Shown piece after piece: positions 9,513 through 19,929 of a stretch of DNA of 64,000 bases (position 1 is the stretch's first letter; every line of letters begins with the position of its first letter). Location of the stretch: NCBI GenBank assembly GCA_022702705.1, contig CM040425.1, positions 3,286,001 to 3,350,000 of the forward strand. Reading direction: 5' to 3'. The DNA comes from Papilionanthe hookeriana x Papilionanthe teres (taxonomy: Eukaryota; Streptophyta; Magnoliopsida; Asparagales; Orchidaceae). Both the position numbers and the translations under genes were made by a program. The notes beneath the pieces were generated by a model that ran no database searches, had not been told where the DNA came from, and saw only the letters and a program-made list of their open reading frames with translations.

Positions 9513-11684
9513 GTGAGCGAGATTAAAGACGATAGCGCAGAGGATAGGATAGAGGCTGCTCCCGTTAGACTGGTTGTCTTAGATTCAGGGGTGAAATCCC
9601 TGGAACCCCTGACTTTGTATCATTATCTTTGTACCCCTCCAGGGTCTCGTAATAATGATATGAATGATGTTGGCTACGTTCTTACTGTCTCTAGTAATGA
9701 CGAAACTAATCACAACCTATCTAACCCCGATTTCGATTCCCAAAATGATCCTCAAATCATATAAACTTCCAGCAAAGATAAAGAAGACATCGACAACACC
9801 GGCTACGATAGTACGAGAAGTGAGGAGCCAGTCCTCGAGTGCAAAGGAGCTCCACTTGACATCAGTTTGGACTTCTCAGATACAAAAGGACCTCTGGGTC
9901 TAGAAGAAGAAGAAATAACGAAAGTGCATTTAAGGAGTGGCAAGGTACTACCTCTGAGAACAACTCCAGTGGACAAAGGAAAGCATATAGTCACTCAAGA
10001 AGAAATACCTCCAGCTACTGAAGACATACAAGTTCGAAATGAAGTTGAAAACCCAAATAAAGTGGATTACAACGTGTTAGCTCATCTCATGAAGTTGCCG
10101 ACCAAACTAAGTATTTACGATGCTCTGATCCTGTCAAAGGAGATGAGAGAAAGTTTGATCAAGGCTCTACTTGATCCAGACGTTTGCTTAGCACAGTTGG
10201 CTAGCACATCCTCAGATGGAGTTTGCACCATAAAGGAACAGCCTGGCGTAACTTTCACCAACGAAGATTTGCTACTCAGTACAGCCGATCACAATCGTCC
10301 ACTCTACATTTCTGTCATCATCGGTAGATTTGTGCTTTCCAGAGTCTTAGTAGATCCTGGAGCGTCACTCAATATAATGATTCTACGGACGTTAGCTTAC
10401 TTGAAAATTGACGCCCGAGAGCTTTCAATGGATAAAATGATGTTAAGAGGTTTCAATCAGAAAGGACAAAGAGCCCTCGGATCTATAACGCTACAAATGA
10501 AAGTCAGAAATCTACTAACAACTGCAAAATTCCATGTCATCGATGCGGATACTTCGTTCAATATCCTACTTGGTCGACCGTGGCTCCATGAGTACAATAT
10601 GGTCCCGTCGTCGCTTCACCAATGCATCAAATACTACAAAGATGGACAAGAACATTTCATTAAAGGGGATCTACAGACGTTTTCAATACATGAAGTGGGC
10701 ATCCATGAAGACGCCGCTTACTATGCTCCTCTGAAGAAAATAGTATTTTCAAGAGACATTGTGATAAGAAAAATTGAAGACTCAATGGAACTACAAGGAC
10801 GAGATCGTATGGCTCCAGTTCAACAATCTCATACCGCTCCTTCTCAACGAGTTGGTAAAAGTTCTTTTAGCCCACGCATCCGAGGTCGAGGCCGGGGACG
10901 TGGTCGAGGAAGAATTTCCCATATTGTTGAACAGACAAAGCCAACAATCAACATCAACATGGAGGGAAGCTCCGAAGAAGATAAAGAAACAATGATGATA
11001 AGTCAGAAGAAGTTTCAGTTCGAGATCTCTCTGGACGACGAAGCAAAGGATGAATACGAATCGATGTACGATCGGATTAACCACTATGTTCATGCCATGA
11101 CCCTTACTCCGATCCATTCTCAAAAGGTAGAGAGTATAGAGGTCAAGGAAGTTCATAACGATGGTTTTAAACCGATCAAGTTTTACAAAGCTTCCCCTTC
11201 TACTTCTGAACCTTGTGTAATTCTTGAAGAAAATGACTCAAATGAATTAATGGAATTACCTTTTGGCTACTTTTCGCCATGTGTACAAAAGTTAATTCAA
11301 CAAGGATATGTGTCAAAGAAAATGCCAAAAGGTAAGTTACAATCGTTCGAAAAATTATGGAATGTAAAAGGAAAGAAACTCAATTCGAAAGAAGGTCTTG
11401 GGTTTGGTACAGTTGGACCAGTCGATGACTCAGAATTTTGCATGCTTGTTACTAGTCAGTAAAAAGAAGATTGCCTGGACATTCAAGATGAATATGAAGA
11501 TCAGTCAATAGGCGATGCTCCGCTAGAATTCGAAGAAGAAATCAAATCAACAGTCGATGAATTAAGAGAAATCAATCTCGGGACTGAGGAGCAGCCCCGG
11601 CCGACTTTCATAAGTTCTTTACTCAACGAAGAAGAGGTTGCAGACTTGGTCAGGTTACTATCAGAATTCAAAGATTACTTCTCT
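9513..11684 (+). pseudogene. Tat protease and flanking linker (T1)
   Basis: A single frame runs from 9513 into RT, interrupted only by TAA at 9762-9764, TAA at 11460-11462 and TAG at 11685-11687. The protease core lies around 10290-10640: the active site is VLVDPGASLNIM, with catalytic Asp, and the domain closes with FNILLGRPWLHEY. An RG-rich tract (RGRGRGRGRGR, near 10890) may bind nucleic acid. The downstream linker contains SPCVQKLIQQGYV and a long stretch also conserved in T2. Protease and RT are normally parts of one polyprotein; the stops are discussed under findings. Confidence 0.9.
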
Positions 11685-11687
11685 TAG

Positions 11688-13096
11688 AGCTATGACGAAA
11701 TGCCAAGACTATCTCCAGCGGTCGCAGTTCACCGCCTCGGAGTGGATAAGAATGCGATGCCAGTAAAGCAAGCTCCCAGAAGGATGTGCCTCGAGATAGA
11801 ACAAAAAGTTACAGCAGAAATCAAGAAATTAATAGATGCTAATTTTGTCCGAGAAGAACAGTATCCGACATGGTTAGCTAATGTTGTGCCAGCGAAAAAG
11901 AAAAATGGACAAATCCGAGTGTGTGTCGACTTCAGGGACTTAAACAAAGCATGCCCAAAAGATGAATTCCCGTTGCCTATACCGAAACTAATGGTGGACA
12001 TCGCGTCGACACATGAAACTTTCTCCTTTATGGATGGGTCTTCAGGGTACAATCAGATCAAGATGGCACCAGAAGACGCAACGCTCATAGCTTTCAGAAC
12101 TCCGATCGGGATTTACTGCTACATCGTGATGCCGTTTGGACTGAAGAACGTAGGAGCTACATACCAAAGAGCAATGACGAGGATCTTTGATGACCTCATT
12201 CACAACCAAGTGAAATGCTATGTGGATGATTTGGTCGTCAAGAGCAAGATAAGAGGAAACCACCTACATGATTTGAGGATCGTATTTGAACGATTACGAC
12301 AATATAATCTGAAGATGAATCCCTTAAAGTACGCTTTTGGCGTTACCTCTGGGAAAATTCTAGGATTTGTTGTCCGTCATCGGGAATCGAAATCGACCTA
12401 GAGAAGATTAAAGCCATCTTAGAAATGTCTCCCCCTAAAACCTTGAAACAACTACGTTCATTTCAAGGAAAACTGGCATATCTGAGGCGCTTTATATCTA
12501 ATCTGTCGGGTAGGTGTCAGCCTTTCTCGGCATTAATTAAAAAGGATGTCAAATTTATTTGGGAAGAAAAGTGTCAGCAAGCTTTTGAAGATATTAAACG
12601 ATATCTAACGACACCTCCTGTTTTAGCAGCCCCTATCCCGGGTAGACCGTTGATACTTTATACCGTGGCGTTAGATGAGTCTCTCGGAGCTCTACTTGCC
12701 CAAGTCAATGATGAGGGTAAAGAGAATGCACTCTACTACTTGAGTCGACGTCTAATACCCGCGGAGGTAAAGTATCCTCCTATCGAGAAACATTGTCTAG
12801 CTTTGGTTTTTGCCACTCAAAAGCTCAGACATTGCATGTTGTCTCATAAAGTAAACCTGATTTCAAAGGTTAATCCTTTGCAATATTTGATGACCCAACC
12901 AACGCTTTCCGCACGGTTAGCAAGATGGCCAATGATATTATTACAATTCGATATAACCTTTGTACCCCTTCGCGCTATCAAAGGGCAGATTCTTGCAGAT
13001 TTTCTCGCAGCGCACCCACTGCCAGCTGGGTCCCCACTCAATGATGAGTTACCAGATGAGCAGAAACTACAGATAGAAGATCCCAATGCTAAACGT
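11688..13096 (+). pseudogene. Tat reverse transcriptase and RNase H (T1), one frameshift
   Basis: RT copies the element RNA into DNA. The RT frame is open from the TAG at 11685 to 12401: KQAPRRM, WLANVVPAKKKNGQIRVC, FMDGSSGYNQI, and the catalytic CYVDDLVVKS with the YVDD codons at 12219-12230. One G appears to be missing near 12381; the homologous T3 copy still has a full RHRGI there. After that, the thumb and RNase H are open at 12425-13099, with VALDESLGALLAQ (catalytic Asp) and PPIEKHCLALVF (Glu). The TAG at 13097-13099 stands where a Trp codon precedes EMYFDGAS in related elements, consistent with TGG to TAG. Confidence 0.93.
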
Positions 13097-13099
13097 TAG

Positions 13100-13560
13100 G
13101 AAATGTACTTTGATGGAGCGTCATCAGCTCAAAAAGACAAAGGATCAGGAGCAGTTATACCAGGCAAAGCAGGAATTGGTTTAATCTTTGTGACACCAGA
13201 TCGGGCCATGCTGAGGTTTTCTTACCACTTGACAGAGTCGTGTACCAACAATGAAGCAGAGTATGAAGCCCTAATCACCGGCTTGGAATTAGCAATACTA
13301 ATGAATATAACGGACATTACCATTTATGGCGACTCACAGCTCGTCATCCAGCAAGTGGCAGGACAGTACAAAATTCTACAACCGAGATTAGAAGAATACC
13401 ACCGGTATACGATGAAGTTACTCGAGCAAATTTTGAATGTGATATTCTATAGGATTTCTCGAGCAGACAATGCCCATGTGGACGCTTTAGCAAAACTCGC
13501 TAAAGAACTGGCTTGTCCACCCGAAGATTCTATAGATATTACAGTACAAGGACGTCAGGT
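13100..13560 (+). CDS. Archaeal-type second RNase H (aRH) of Tat T1
   Basis: This domain is known from Tat-lineage retrotransposons as an extra RNase H of archaeal type, acquired in addition to the one fused to RT. Its four acidic catalytic residues can be seen: Asp in YFDGASSAQKD, Glu in NNEAEYEALITGLELA, Asp in IYGDSQLVIQQ and Asp in HVDALAKLAKEL. The frame is open from 13103 to 13849 and continues into the integrase N-terminus. The domain itself has no stop or frameshift, unlike its neighbours, although a TAG (13097-13099) separates it from the upstream RNase H. Confidence 0.92.
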
Positions 13561-13599
13561 GTTGTCTCAGATCAACCTTGACGGTCCACATGAAATTGA

Positions 13600-14886
13600 A
13601 AAAGAAAAGATAGTTGTTGCAGTGGCAGAAGATTGGCATCAACTATTAATGGAATATTTACAAACTGGAAAGCTACCAGAAGATAAGTCAGTAGCACACC
13701 AGATTCAGAAGAGGGCTTTGTCGTATGCCCTGATTGACAATGTTCTGTATATGAGATCCTTCGACCAGATGTGGCTTAGATGTTTGAGCAGAGCAGAAGC
13801 GCAGAAAATTGTCAAAGAAATACATGCTGGATTGTGTAGTGCTCACTAGTCAGGACCAAAAATGAAGATGAAAATCAAAAGACTCGGATACTACTGGCCA
13901 GCAATGATGACATATTGCATGGACGTAGCTAAGAGATGCCATCAGTGTCAGGTGCATGGAGTGGTCTTGTACTAGCCTCCGAATGTTCTACACCCAATGA
14001 TTGCCTCATGGCCATTCGAGTGCTGGGGTACTGACATAGTGGGTCTGATAGACTCTCCTTCCTCAAAAGGACACAGGTTTATACTCGCCGCTACAGACTA
14101 CTTTTCCAAGTGGGCAGAAGCAGTTCCACTACGGGAAGTCACAGCGCAACAAGTTTTACAGTTCTTCAAGAATCAAATCATCTATCGTTTCAGTGTACCG
14201 CACAGAATCATCTCCGACAATGGATCCGCTTTCAAGAGCATGAAAATCAACAACTTCGTCAGAAGACACAAGATAGATTGGAGATACTCGACGATCTACT
14301 ACCTTAAAGCAAATGGCTTGGCAAAAGCCTTTAATAAAACGCTTGTTCAGATTCTGAAGAAGACGCTCGATGACAATAAAAGAGGATGTCACGAGAAGCT
14401 GCTAGAAGCCTTGTGGCGTACCGGACGACAGTCAGAATGCCGACACAGTCTACACCGTATGCTCTTATGTATGGGTCTGAGGCAGTTCTTCCGCTAGAAG
14501 TTCTGCTACCGTCTCTCCGGGTTGTCGTTGCCAATCAAATTACAACAGAAGACAATGCCAAGTTACGACTTGCAGAATTAGAAAGCCTTGAAGGAAAAAG
14601 ATTGCTCGCACAGCAGAACTTGGAACTCTACCAAGCGAAGTTGATTCAAGCCCACGATAAATTGGTCCACCCAAGGTCGTTCAAAGTTGGTGACCTCGTG
14701 CTCGTTCTTAGAAGGCCTATTCTTACACACCGCAAAATAGGTAAAAAATTTGAACCGACCTGGGAAGGACCATTCGTGGTGGAGAAGGTCTACACAGGAG
14801 GATCTTAACAGTTAGTGGATTCTCAAGGGGATAGACCCATGTTGCCCATCAATGGACGATATTTAAAGAAATATTACGTGACATGA
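13600..14886 (+). pseudogene. Tat integrase (T1), broken and with catalytic Glu changed
   Basis: The zinc-binding N-terminus is split by TAG at 13847-13849, where CAG is expected, and by a second TAG before PPNVLHP; the Cys pair KRCHQC is present. The core (13997 to about 14400) keeps Asp in WGTDIVG and Asp in ISDNGSAF, but the third acidic residue is Lys in NGLAKAFNKT, where the family has AEAF. A frameshift near 14400 moves the frame to 14386-14808 (STPYALMYGSEAVLPLEV, LVLRRPI), followed by TAA and then the natural end at 14884-14886 (INGRYLKKYYVT). The Glu-to-Lys change alone would abolish strand transfer. Confidence 0.92.
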
Positions 14887-15254
14887 AAAGACTGAAAAAA
14901 ATGATATTCGTTCCAATATAGCTGTAGGGCTAGTGTCTGTGACTGGGTCCAAAATTTTGTATTAAAAAAAACTGCATAAAATAAAAGAAATGCCCTTCAC
15001 ACAAAATGAAAACATGTTTGCTAAATTCTAAATCTAAATTTTATAAAAACATATTAAATAAAATAATGGCATCAAGTTAATTGCTAAAACATGTTTAAAG
15101 TAAATGATAATTTGCTTTTGTTCTTGCACAACACCACTCGCTAACATTTCCCCTTGTTTATTGTGTAGGAAGTGTCGAGTTTTGAGTCGGTTTTTGCTCT
15201 TTGATACGGCTCCGACCTCGCATCTAGAAACGTATACTAAAGCGAACGCAGAAA
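14887..15254 (+). other. Spacer between integrase and AlkB-domain ORF
   Basis: AT-rich, about 370 bp, with no coding signal. Near its end stands a possible intron acceptor: CTAAC (15141-15145 area), a pyrimidine-rich run, and GTGTAG ending at 15168. If used, it would place the ORF start at 15255 near the 5' end of a spliced message. This is inference. An in-frame TAG at 15225-15227 makes 15255 the first possible ATG of the following ORF. Confidence 0.4.
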
Positions 15255-16780
15255 ATGAAGCCAATGAAGAAATTCAGTCGCAGGGAGGTAAGAAAAAACT
15301 CAAGACATGGGGACACTGGAGGTTCGGTTGACTCACACCTCCTTACTGAGGGGCGTACTCACGTCCCATCCACGATCACCACTCCACAAGGTGATCTGGT
15401 TGCCGCTTCAGCCGGTAGAATTCCGGACGCTCCGTTAGCAAATACAAGCAGAAGAAATAGAAATCGCCACAAGCGCCGCCTCCTAGAAAGGATGGAGAGA
15501 AGACGGGCTAGGGAGTCAGCTACTGAGCTACCGCCTGTGCCAGAAGAATTTCATCAGCCAGAAATGAAAGAGACTGAGGACAGTTCTCTGCGCACTGATA
15601 CTGAGCCAGAAACCATCGAGGAGCCCATTCTGACATGGGATCCAATGAAGGAAGTTTTCGCCGAATGCTCAATTTGCAACTCGAGCTTGCCCAGGCTGCC
15701 TTCAGATATAGGGGCATTTTCAGAATGCCCAGAATGCCATGTTCTACAGCTTGAAAAATACGACACCTTCGAGGCATATGCAGCCGCCTCGATGCTACTT
15801 CATAGTAGGGAATTTCCGAGTGTGGAGCCATACGTACCAGAGTATGTTTTTCCGCCACCACAAGGAGTCCCATACTACATCATGGCAAAGATACGAAGAG
15901 TCAGAAAGCAGGAATTTGAGCATTACGAGGATATTCAAGGAAAATGGGTCAACATCCTTGAAGGACTCGAGCTCTATACTGATGTATTCTCAAAAGAAGA
16001 TGAAAAAGATATTCTGGATTGCGTCAAAGCTCTCAAGACCATGGGAAAAGCAGGCCTCTTGAAGCCCAGAATGTATATGAAGCCATCTAAATGGAAGAGA
16101 GGAAAAGGCAGGGTCACTATTCAGTGCGGTTGCTGCTACAACTTTGCCAGAGACAGACAGGGAAACCCCCTGGGGATTTTACAGCATGATAAGGTGGATC
16201 AGATGCCACCACAAATCTAGGGAATGATCAGGAGGATGGTCGAGTGGCACATACTGCCTATAGAGTGTATCCCAAACAGCTGTATTATAAATATTTATAA
16301 GGATGGGGACTGCATACCTCCTCATATTGACCACCACAACTTCGTGAGGATCTTCTGCACGGTCTCCTTTGTGAAGGAATGCAATATTCTATTAGGACGT
16401 GAAATTCGGATAGTTGGACCGGGTGAATTCTGAGGTTCTGTTGAGATTCCCTTGCCAGTCGAATCAGTGTTGGTCTTAAAAGGAAATGGAGCGAATTTGG
16501 CAAAACACTGCATCCCCAGAGTTGCAGAAAAAAGGGTGTCAATCACCTTCAGGAGAATAGATGAAGACAAAGCGTCGTTCTACTATGAACTGGATCCGGA
16601 GCTGGAGAACCTTCGTCCTTTGCCACTGTGACGGTGATACCTCCGTGTGTTCGCAAGGGGACTTTTGTTCCGGAGCGTAACCTTGGCAGGTTGGCCCGTC
16701 CCCCGCAGCAGCCTCAGAGGCAGAATGCTACTACAGCTTATAGCAGAGCGCAACAGTTGTTGTCACTACTTCCGCAGTAG
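15255..16780 (+). pseudogene. Retrotransposon-borne AlkB-like 2-oxoglutarate/Fe(II) dioxygenase (ALKBH9/10-like)
   Basis: One frame runs from the ATG at 15255 to 16631, with TAG at 16218-16220 and TGA at 16431-16433. A frameshift near 16625 then continues a basic, Pro/Gln-rich tail to TAG at 16778-16780. Residues 65-88 form a strongly basic stretch (SRRNRNRHKRR, ERRRARE), which may be a nuclear or RNA-binding signal. CSIC (138-141) and CPEC (158-161) give a CxxC-x16-CxxC possible zinc site. From about residue 220 the sequence resembles plant ALKBH9/ALKBH10: WVNILEGLEL, KRGKGRVTIQ, GNPLGILQH, VGPGEF. Active-site motifs are complete: NIYKDG, HID (16323-16331), distal His in AKHC (16506-16508), and Arg codons at 16533 and 16551 (RxxxxxR). 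ALKBH9B and ALKBH10B remove N6-methyladenosine from RNA; the same activity here is inferred. No intron is visible. Confidence 0.85.
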
Positions 16781-16788
16781 CCAGATGA

Positions 16789-16852
16789 CATGATACACCT
16801 GTTTTGTTCAGTTTTGTACACATGATACACCTGTTTTGTTCAGTTTTGTACA
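16789..16852 (+). repeat. Two tandem copies of a 32-bp unit in the T1 3' UTR
   Basis: The unit CATGATACACCTG...TTTTGTACA occurs at 16789-16820 and again at 16821-16852, apparently identical. It lies just behind the AlkB ORF. Confidence 0.9.
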
Positions 16853-16984
16853 CATGATCAGTTTTGGATGCTTGTTAGTGTCAGATCAGTTGCATTTCTT
16901 TTCAGATGAATCAATGAAGATTTTCTGACTTTTCAGAAATGTTTCTTTCAATGCGACGGTCGAAAGCCGTTGAACCACCCGTTG

Positions 16985-17180
16985 GTTCCAAAAATGACGA
17001 TGATACAGAATAAAAGGATAAAAAAATGATGAAATTTGAAAATGAAATTAATTAAAAAGAAACAAAAATTGAAAATGAAATGGAAAGTCAAAACAAAATC
17101 AAAAGAAGTGAAATGAAAATGAAAAGAAATGAAAACAAATGAAACAAAGTCAAAAGTAAACAAAGTGAAACAACCCAAGA
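16985..17180 (+). repeat. Purine-rich low-complexity tract in the T1 3' UTR
   Basis: The tract is made mostly of GAAAATGAAA-like words with almost no C, and codes for nothing recognisable. It lies between the 32-bp and the 89-bp repeats. Confidence 0.6.
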
Positions 17181-17189
17181 AAACAAAAA

Positions 17190-17635
17190 TTCCCTAAATT
17201 TCCATCTTCCTTTCGAGATATTTTTCCGCCTTCCATGATATTCTGGGATCGGAGCTTAGTCGTCCGATTTCCCAAAAATTCTCTAAATTTCCATCTCCCT
17301 TCCGAGATAGTTTTTTGCCTTCCATGATATTCTGGGGTCGGAGCTTAGTCGTCCGATTTCCCAAAAATTTCCTAAATTTCAATTTTCCTTCTGAGATATT
17401 TTTCCGCCTTCCATGATATTCTGGGGTCGGAGTTTAGTCGTCTGATTTCCCAAAAATTCCCTAAATTTCCATCTCCCTTCCGAGATATTTTTCCGCCTTC
17501 CATGATATTCTGGGGTCAGAGCTTAGTTGTCTGATTTCCCAAAAATTTTCTAAATTTCCATCTTCCTTCCGAGATATTTTTCCACCTTCTACGAAATTCT
17601 GGGGTCGGAGCTTAGTCGTCCGATTTCCCAAAAAA
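17190..17635 (+). repeat. Five tandem copies of an 89-bp unit (T1 3' UTR minisatellite)
   Basis: The anchor CTAAATTTC recurs at 17194, 17283, 17372, 17461 and 17550, an exact 89-bp period. Each unit also contains a CCTTCCATGATATTCTGGGG-like string and ends in GATTTCCCAAAAA. Copies differ by a few substitutions each. Variable tandem repeats in the 3' UTR are established for Tat/Ogre elements and have been described as seeds of satellite DNA. Confidence 0.93.
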
Positions 17636-17654
17636 GAAAATTTTCCTTGAATTT

Positions 17655-17890
17655 CCGAGGTTGGTACCTAAATTCTGATTCTCATTTACAAGGTTGGTAC
17701 ATAAAATCCAGTTCTCTCCCTATGAGGTAAGTACCTAAATTTTGATTCTCATCTTGCCGAGGTCGGTACCTAAATCCCGACTTCCATTCCCGAGGCTGGT
17801 ACCTAAATTCCAGTACTCATCCTTCCGAGTCAGTACCTAAATTCTGATTCTCCTCCTACGAGCGGTACCGAAATTCCGATTTCGCTTAAA
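17655..17890 (+). repeat. About seven tandem copies of a 33-35-bp unit (T1 3' UTR)
   Basis: The word GGTACCTAAAT (with variants) recurs near 17663, 17696, 17730, 17765, 17798, 17832 and 17864, separated by CCGAGG-like and GATTCTCAT-like strings. Copies are more diverged than the 89-bp array, so this array is probably older. Confidence 0.85.
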
Positions 17891-18275
17891 ATTTCAAATT
17901 CCCACAAATTCAAATCTTAAAATTAAATTCAAAAACAAAATTCCAAACTTCAAATTCAAAACAAAATTTCAAACTAAAATTCAAGCAGAAACTTGGAATC
18001 AAATTCTTTGTTCCCCTCTTCAAATCAAATCGGTTTGGATTCCTTCAGAGTTTGGGAGCTTGAAATTCACAACTCCAGCTGAAAGGTATTCCATTCTTCT
18101 TTCCCCAGCGAGAGTCCCTGGATTTGAAGGTCTTCAACCAAACAATCCCCAGCGGAAACTCACTTGCTAAACTCTTCGTTCTATCTTGAGTTTTCACTCA
18201 GACAGTTGTGTTGGTCTTGTTGATCTCGTCGGTCAACACCAATACGTGCAGTGTACTTGCCCAGAACAGCACACC
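17891..18275 (+). other. Rest of the T1 3' UTR
   Basis: A/C-rich sequence (AAATTCAAA words), then a more mixed stretch with a duplicated CCCCAGCG string. I see no gene in it. Confidence 0.5.
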
Positions 18276-18277
18276 TA

Positions 18278-18290
18278 TTGGGGGTCCATT
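18278..18290 (+). other. Polypurine tract region of T1
   Basis: TTGGGGGTCCATT lies directly before the LTR start TGTTGACC. The G run is the likely primer for plus-strand DNA synthesis. It is short and followed by pyrimidines, so the call is mainly by position. Confidence 0.55.
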
Positions 18291-19845
18291 TGTTGACCTC
18301 ACTTTTGGTTAAGGTCTAGTATCTCTTTAGAATAGCCTAGAGTCTAGCCATAGGACTCTCCTGGTGACTTTCTTAGAGGACTAGTCATGGAACCCTCCCC
18401 ATAGAAATTCAAAACTCTTCTTGCTTCACTAGGGGTTTTCATATGCTTATGGCCTAACCTCCACCTTTTGGTAGGAAAAAAGCAAGCATAAGGAATCCTA
18501 GGGGAAGTCTCCTATAGGTGGTCAGACCTTAAGATTTGCCCTAAAAGAGGTCTGGACTTCAACACTCACATGCACACATTCCCCTAAACCTTTGGAAACT
18601 CATGTAGATGGTTCTTCTCAACTCTTGGCATCAGGCTAGGGTTTGACTAGTATTAATACATAAAGGACCAAATGTGAGTGACCCTTGGTCCATAGCTCAA
18701 TTCAAACCATCTCATGACATTCATCTCAAACCAAGCTTCAATTTTCCAAAATTTCAAACGTTTGGCCCCTGACCTCCCAAAATGCCCTAAATTACCCAAA
18801 ATTCTTTAAATTCACCAAAATTCCCCAAAAATCATTCCAAGATATTCCTTACCACTCAAATTGACAATCCATGACAAAAAATTCCAAAATTTCTAAAAAT
18901 ACCATCCAATACCCAAAATACCCTTTTAGCCAAAAAATCTAAAAATTCCAAAAAATTCTCAAAAAATTACAAAAAATCCTAACAATTCCCAATTTCATTT
19001 TGTTCAACTACACCATAAGCCAATTTCATCAATTTAACCCAATTTAAATCAAAAACCCTAATTTGGCCTATGTAGCCTAAAAGTGCCCAAATCAAACCCA
19101 ATCTTGACCCAATTGACCAAAATCTTGCCCAATTTCAATTCCAAACTTCAATTTGACATCCCCAATATCAATCTAAACCAAATTCAAGCCTAATGTGACC
19201 CACATTTGAATCCAATTCCACTTGAAATCCAAAATCCCCAATTTTGCCTAAATAATCTAAAATCCCCTAAATAAACCCAATGTCAATCAATTCCTCCTAA
19301 ATTTCAATCCCAAACTCTTTATAACACCTCCTTAAACTGAATTGAATCATCAATTGTCCACAATTTGAGCTCAAGTCTTACCCAAATTCATTTTGGACCA
19401 AAACCCCCAATTTTGACCCAAATTGAACACATGTCATAAATCCTCCAAATTGACCCTCCAAAATCTGTCAAAACCCTTTCATGTCTTCATGAAAAATCTT
19501 CGAGACAACCATATCTACACTATTGTTGAAGACCTCTGGACCTCATTTCCACTCAAACTCAAGATAACTTGACCCAAATCCAATATAGTCCAAAATAATC
19601 AAAAATCCTATCCATACCAAAATTGAACTTCCAAATGAGCTCAAAACCACTTTGTGTCTTCATGAAAGATCTTCATTTCAATCATATAGACAATATTGAT
19701 CAAGGCACTTGGGCTTCATTCAAGCTCTAACCGAAGTTAAGCCAACCCAAACCCAAATGAACCTAATTGAACTAATGATTAAAATCAAACCAAATTAAAC
19801 CAAATTAACCAAATTAAACCTCATGACATGCCCTAAAATAAATAA

Positions 19846-19848
<3 letters not shown>

Positions 19849-19923
<75 letters not shown>

Positions 19924-19929
19924 TATATA
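19849..19929. repeat. (TA)n microsatellite in the T1 LTR
   Basis: About 80 bp of pure TA dinucleotides. The apparent reading frame through it is an artefact of the repeat. Confidence 0.97.

Noticed and set aside
10791..11156. Minus-strand frame of 121 codons inside the T1 protease region
   Set aside because: Shadow of the 531-codon plus-strand frame with clear protease motifs.
15520..15873. Minus-strand frame of 117 codons opposite the AlkB ORF
   Set aside because: Shadow of the plus-strand ORF, which carries the family resemblance.
17190..17635. Regularly spaced repeats that could suggest a CRISPR array
   Set aside because: The 89-bp units are contiguous, with no spacers, lie in a plant retrotransposon 3' UTR and have no cas genes.
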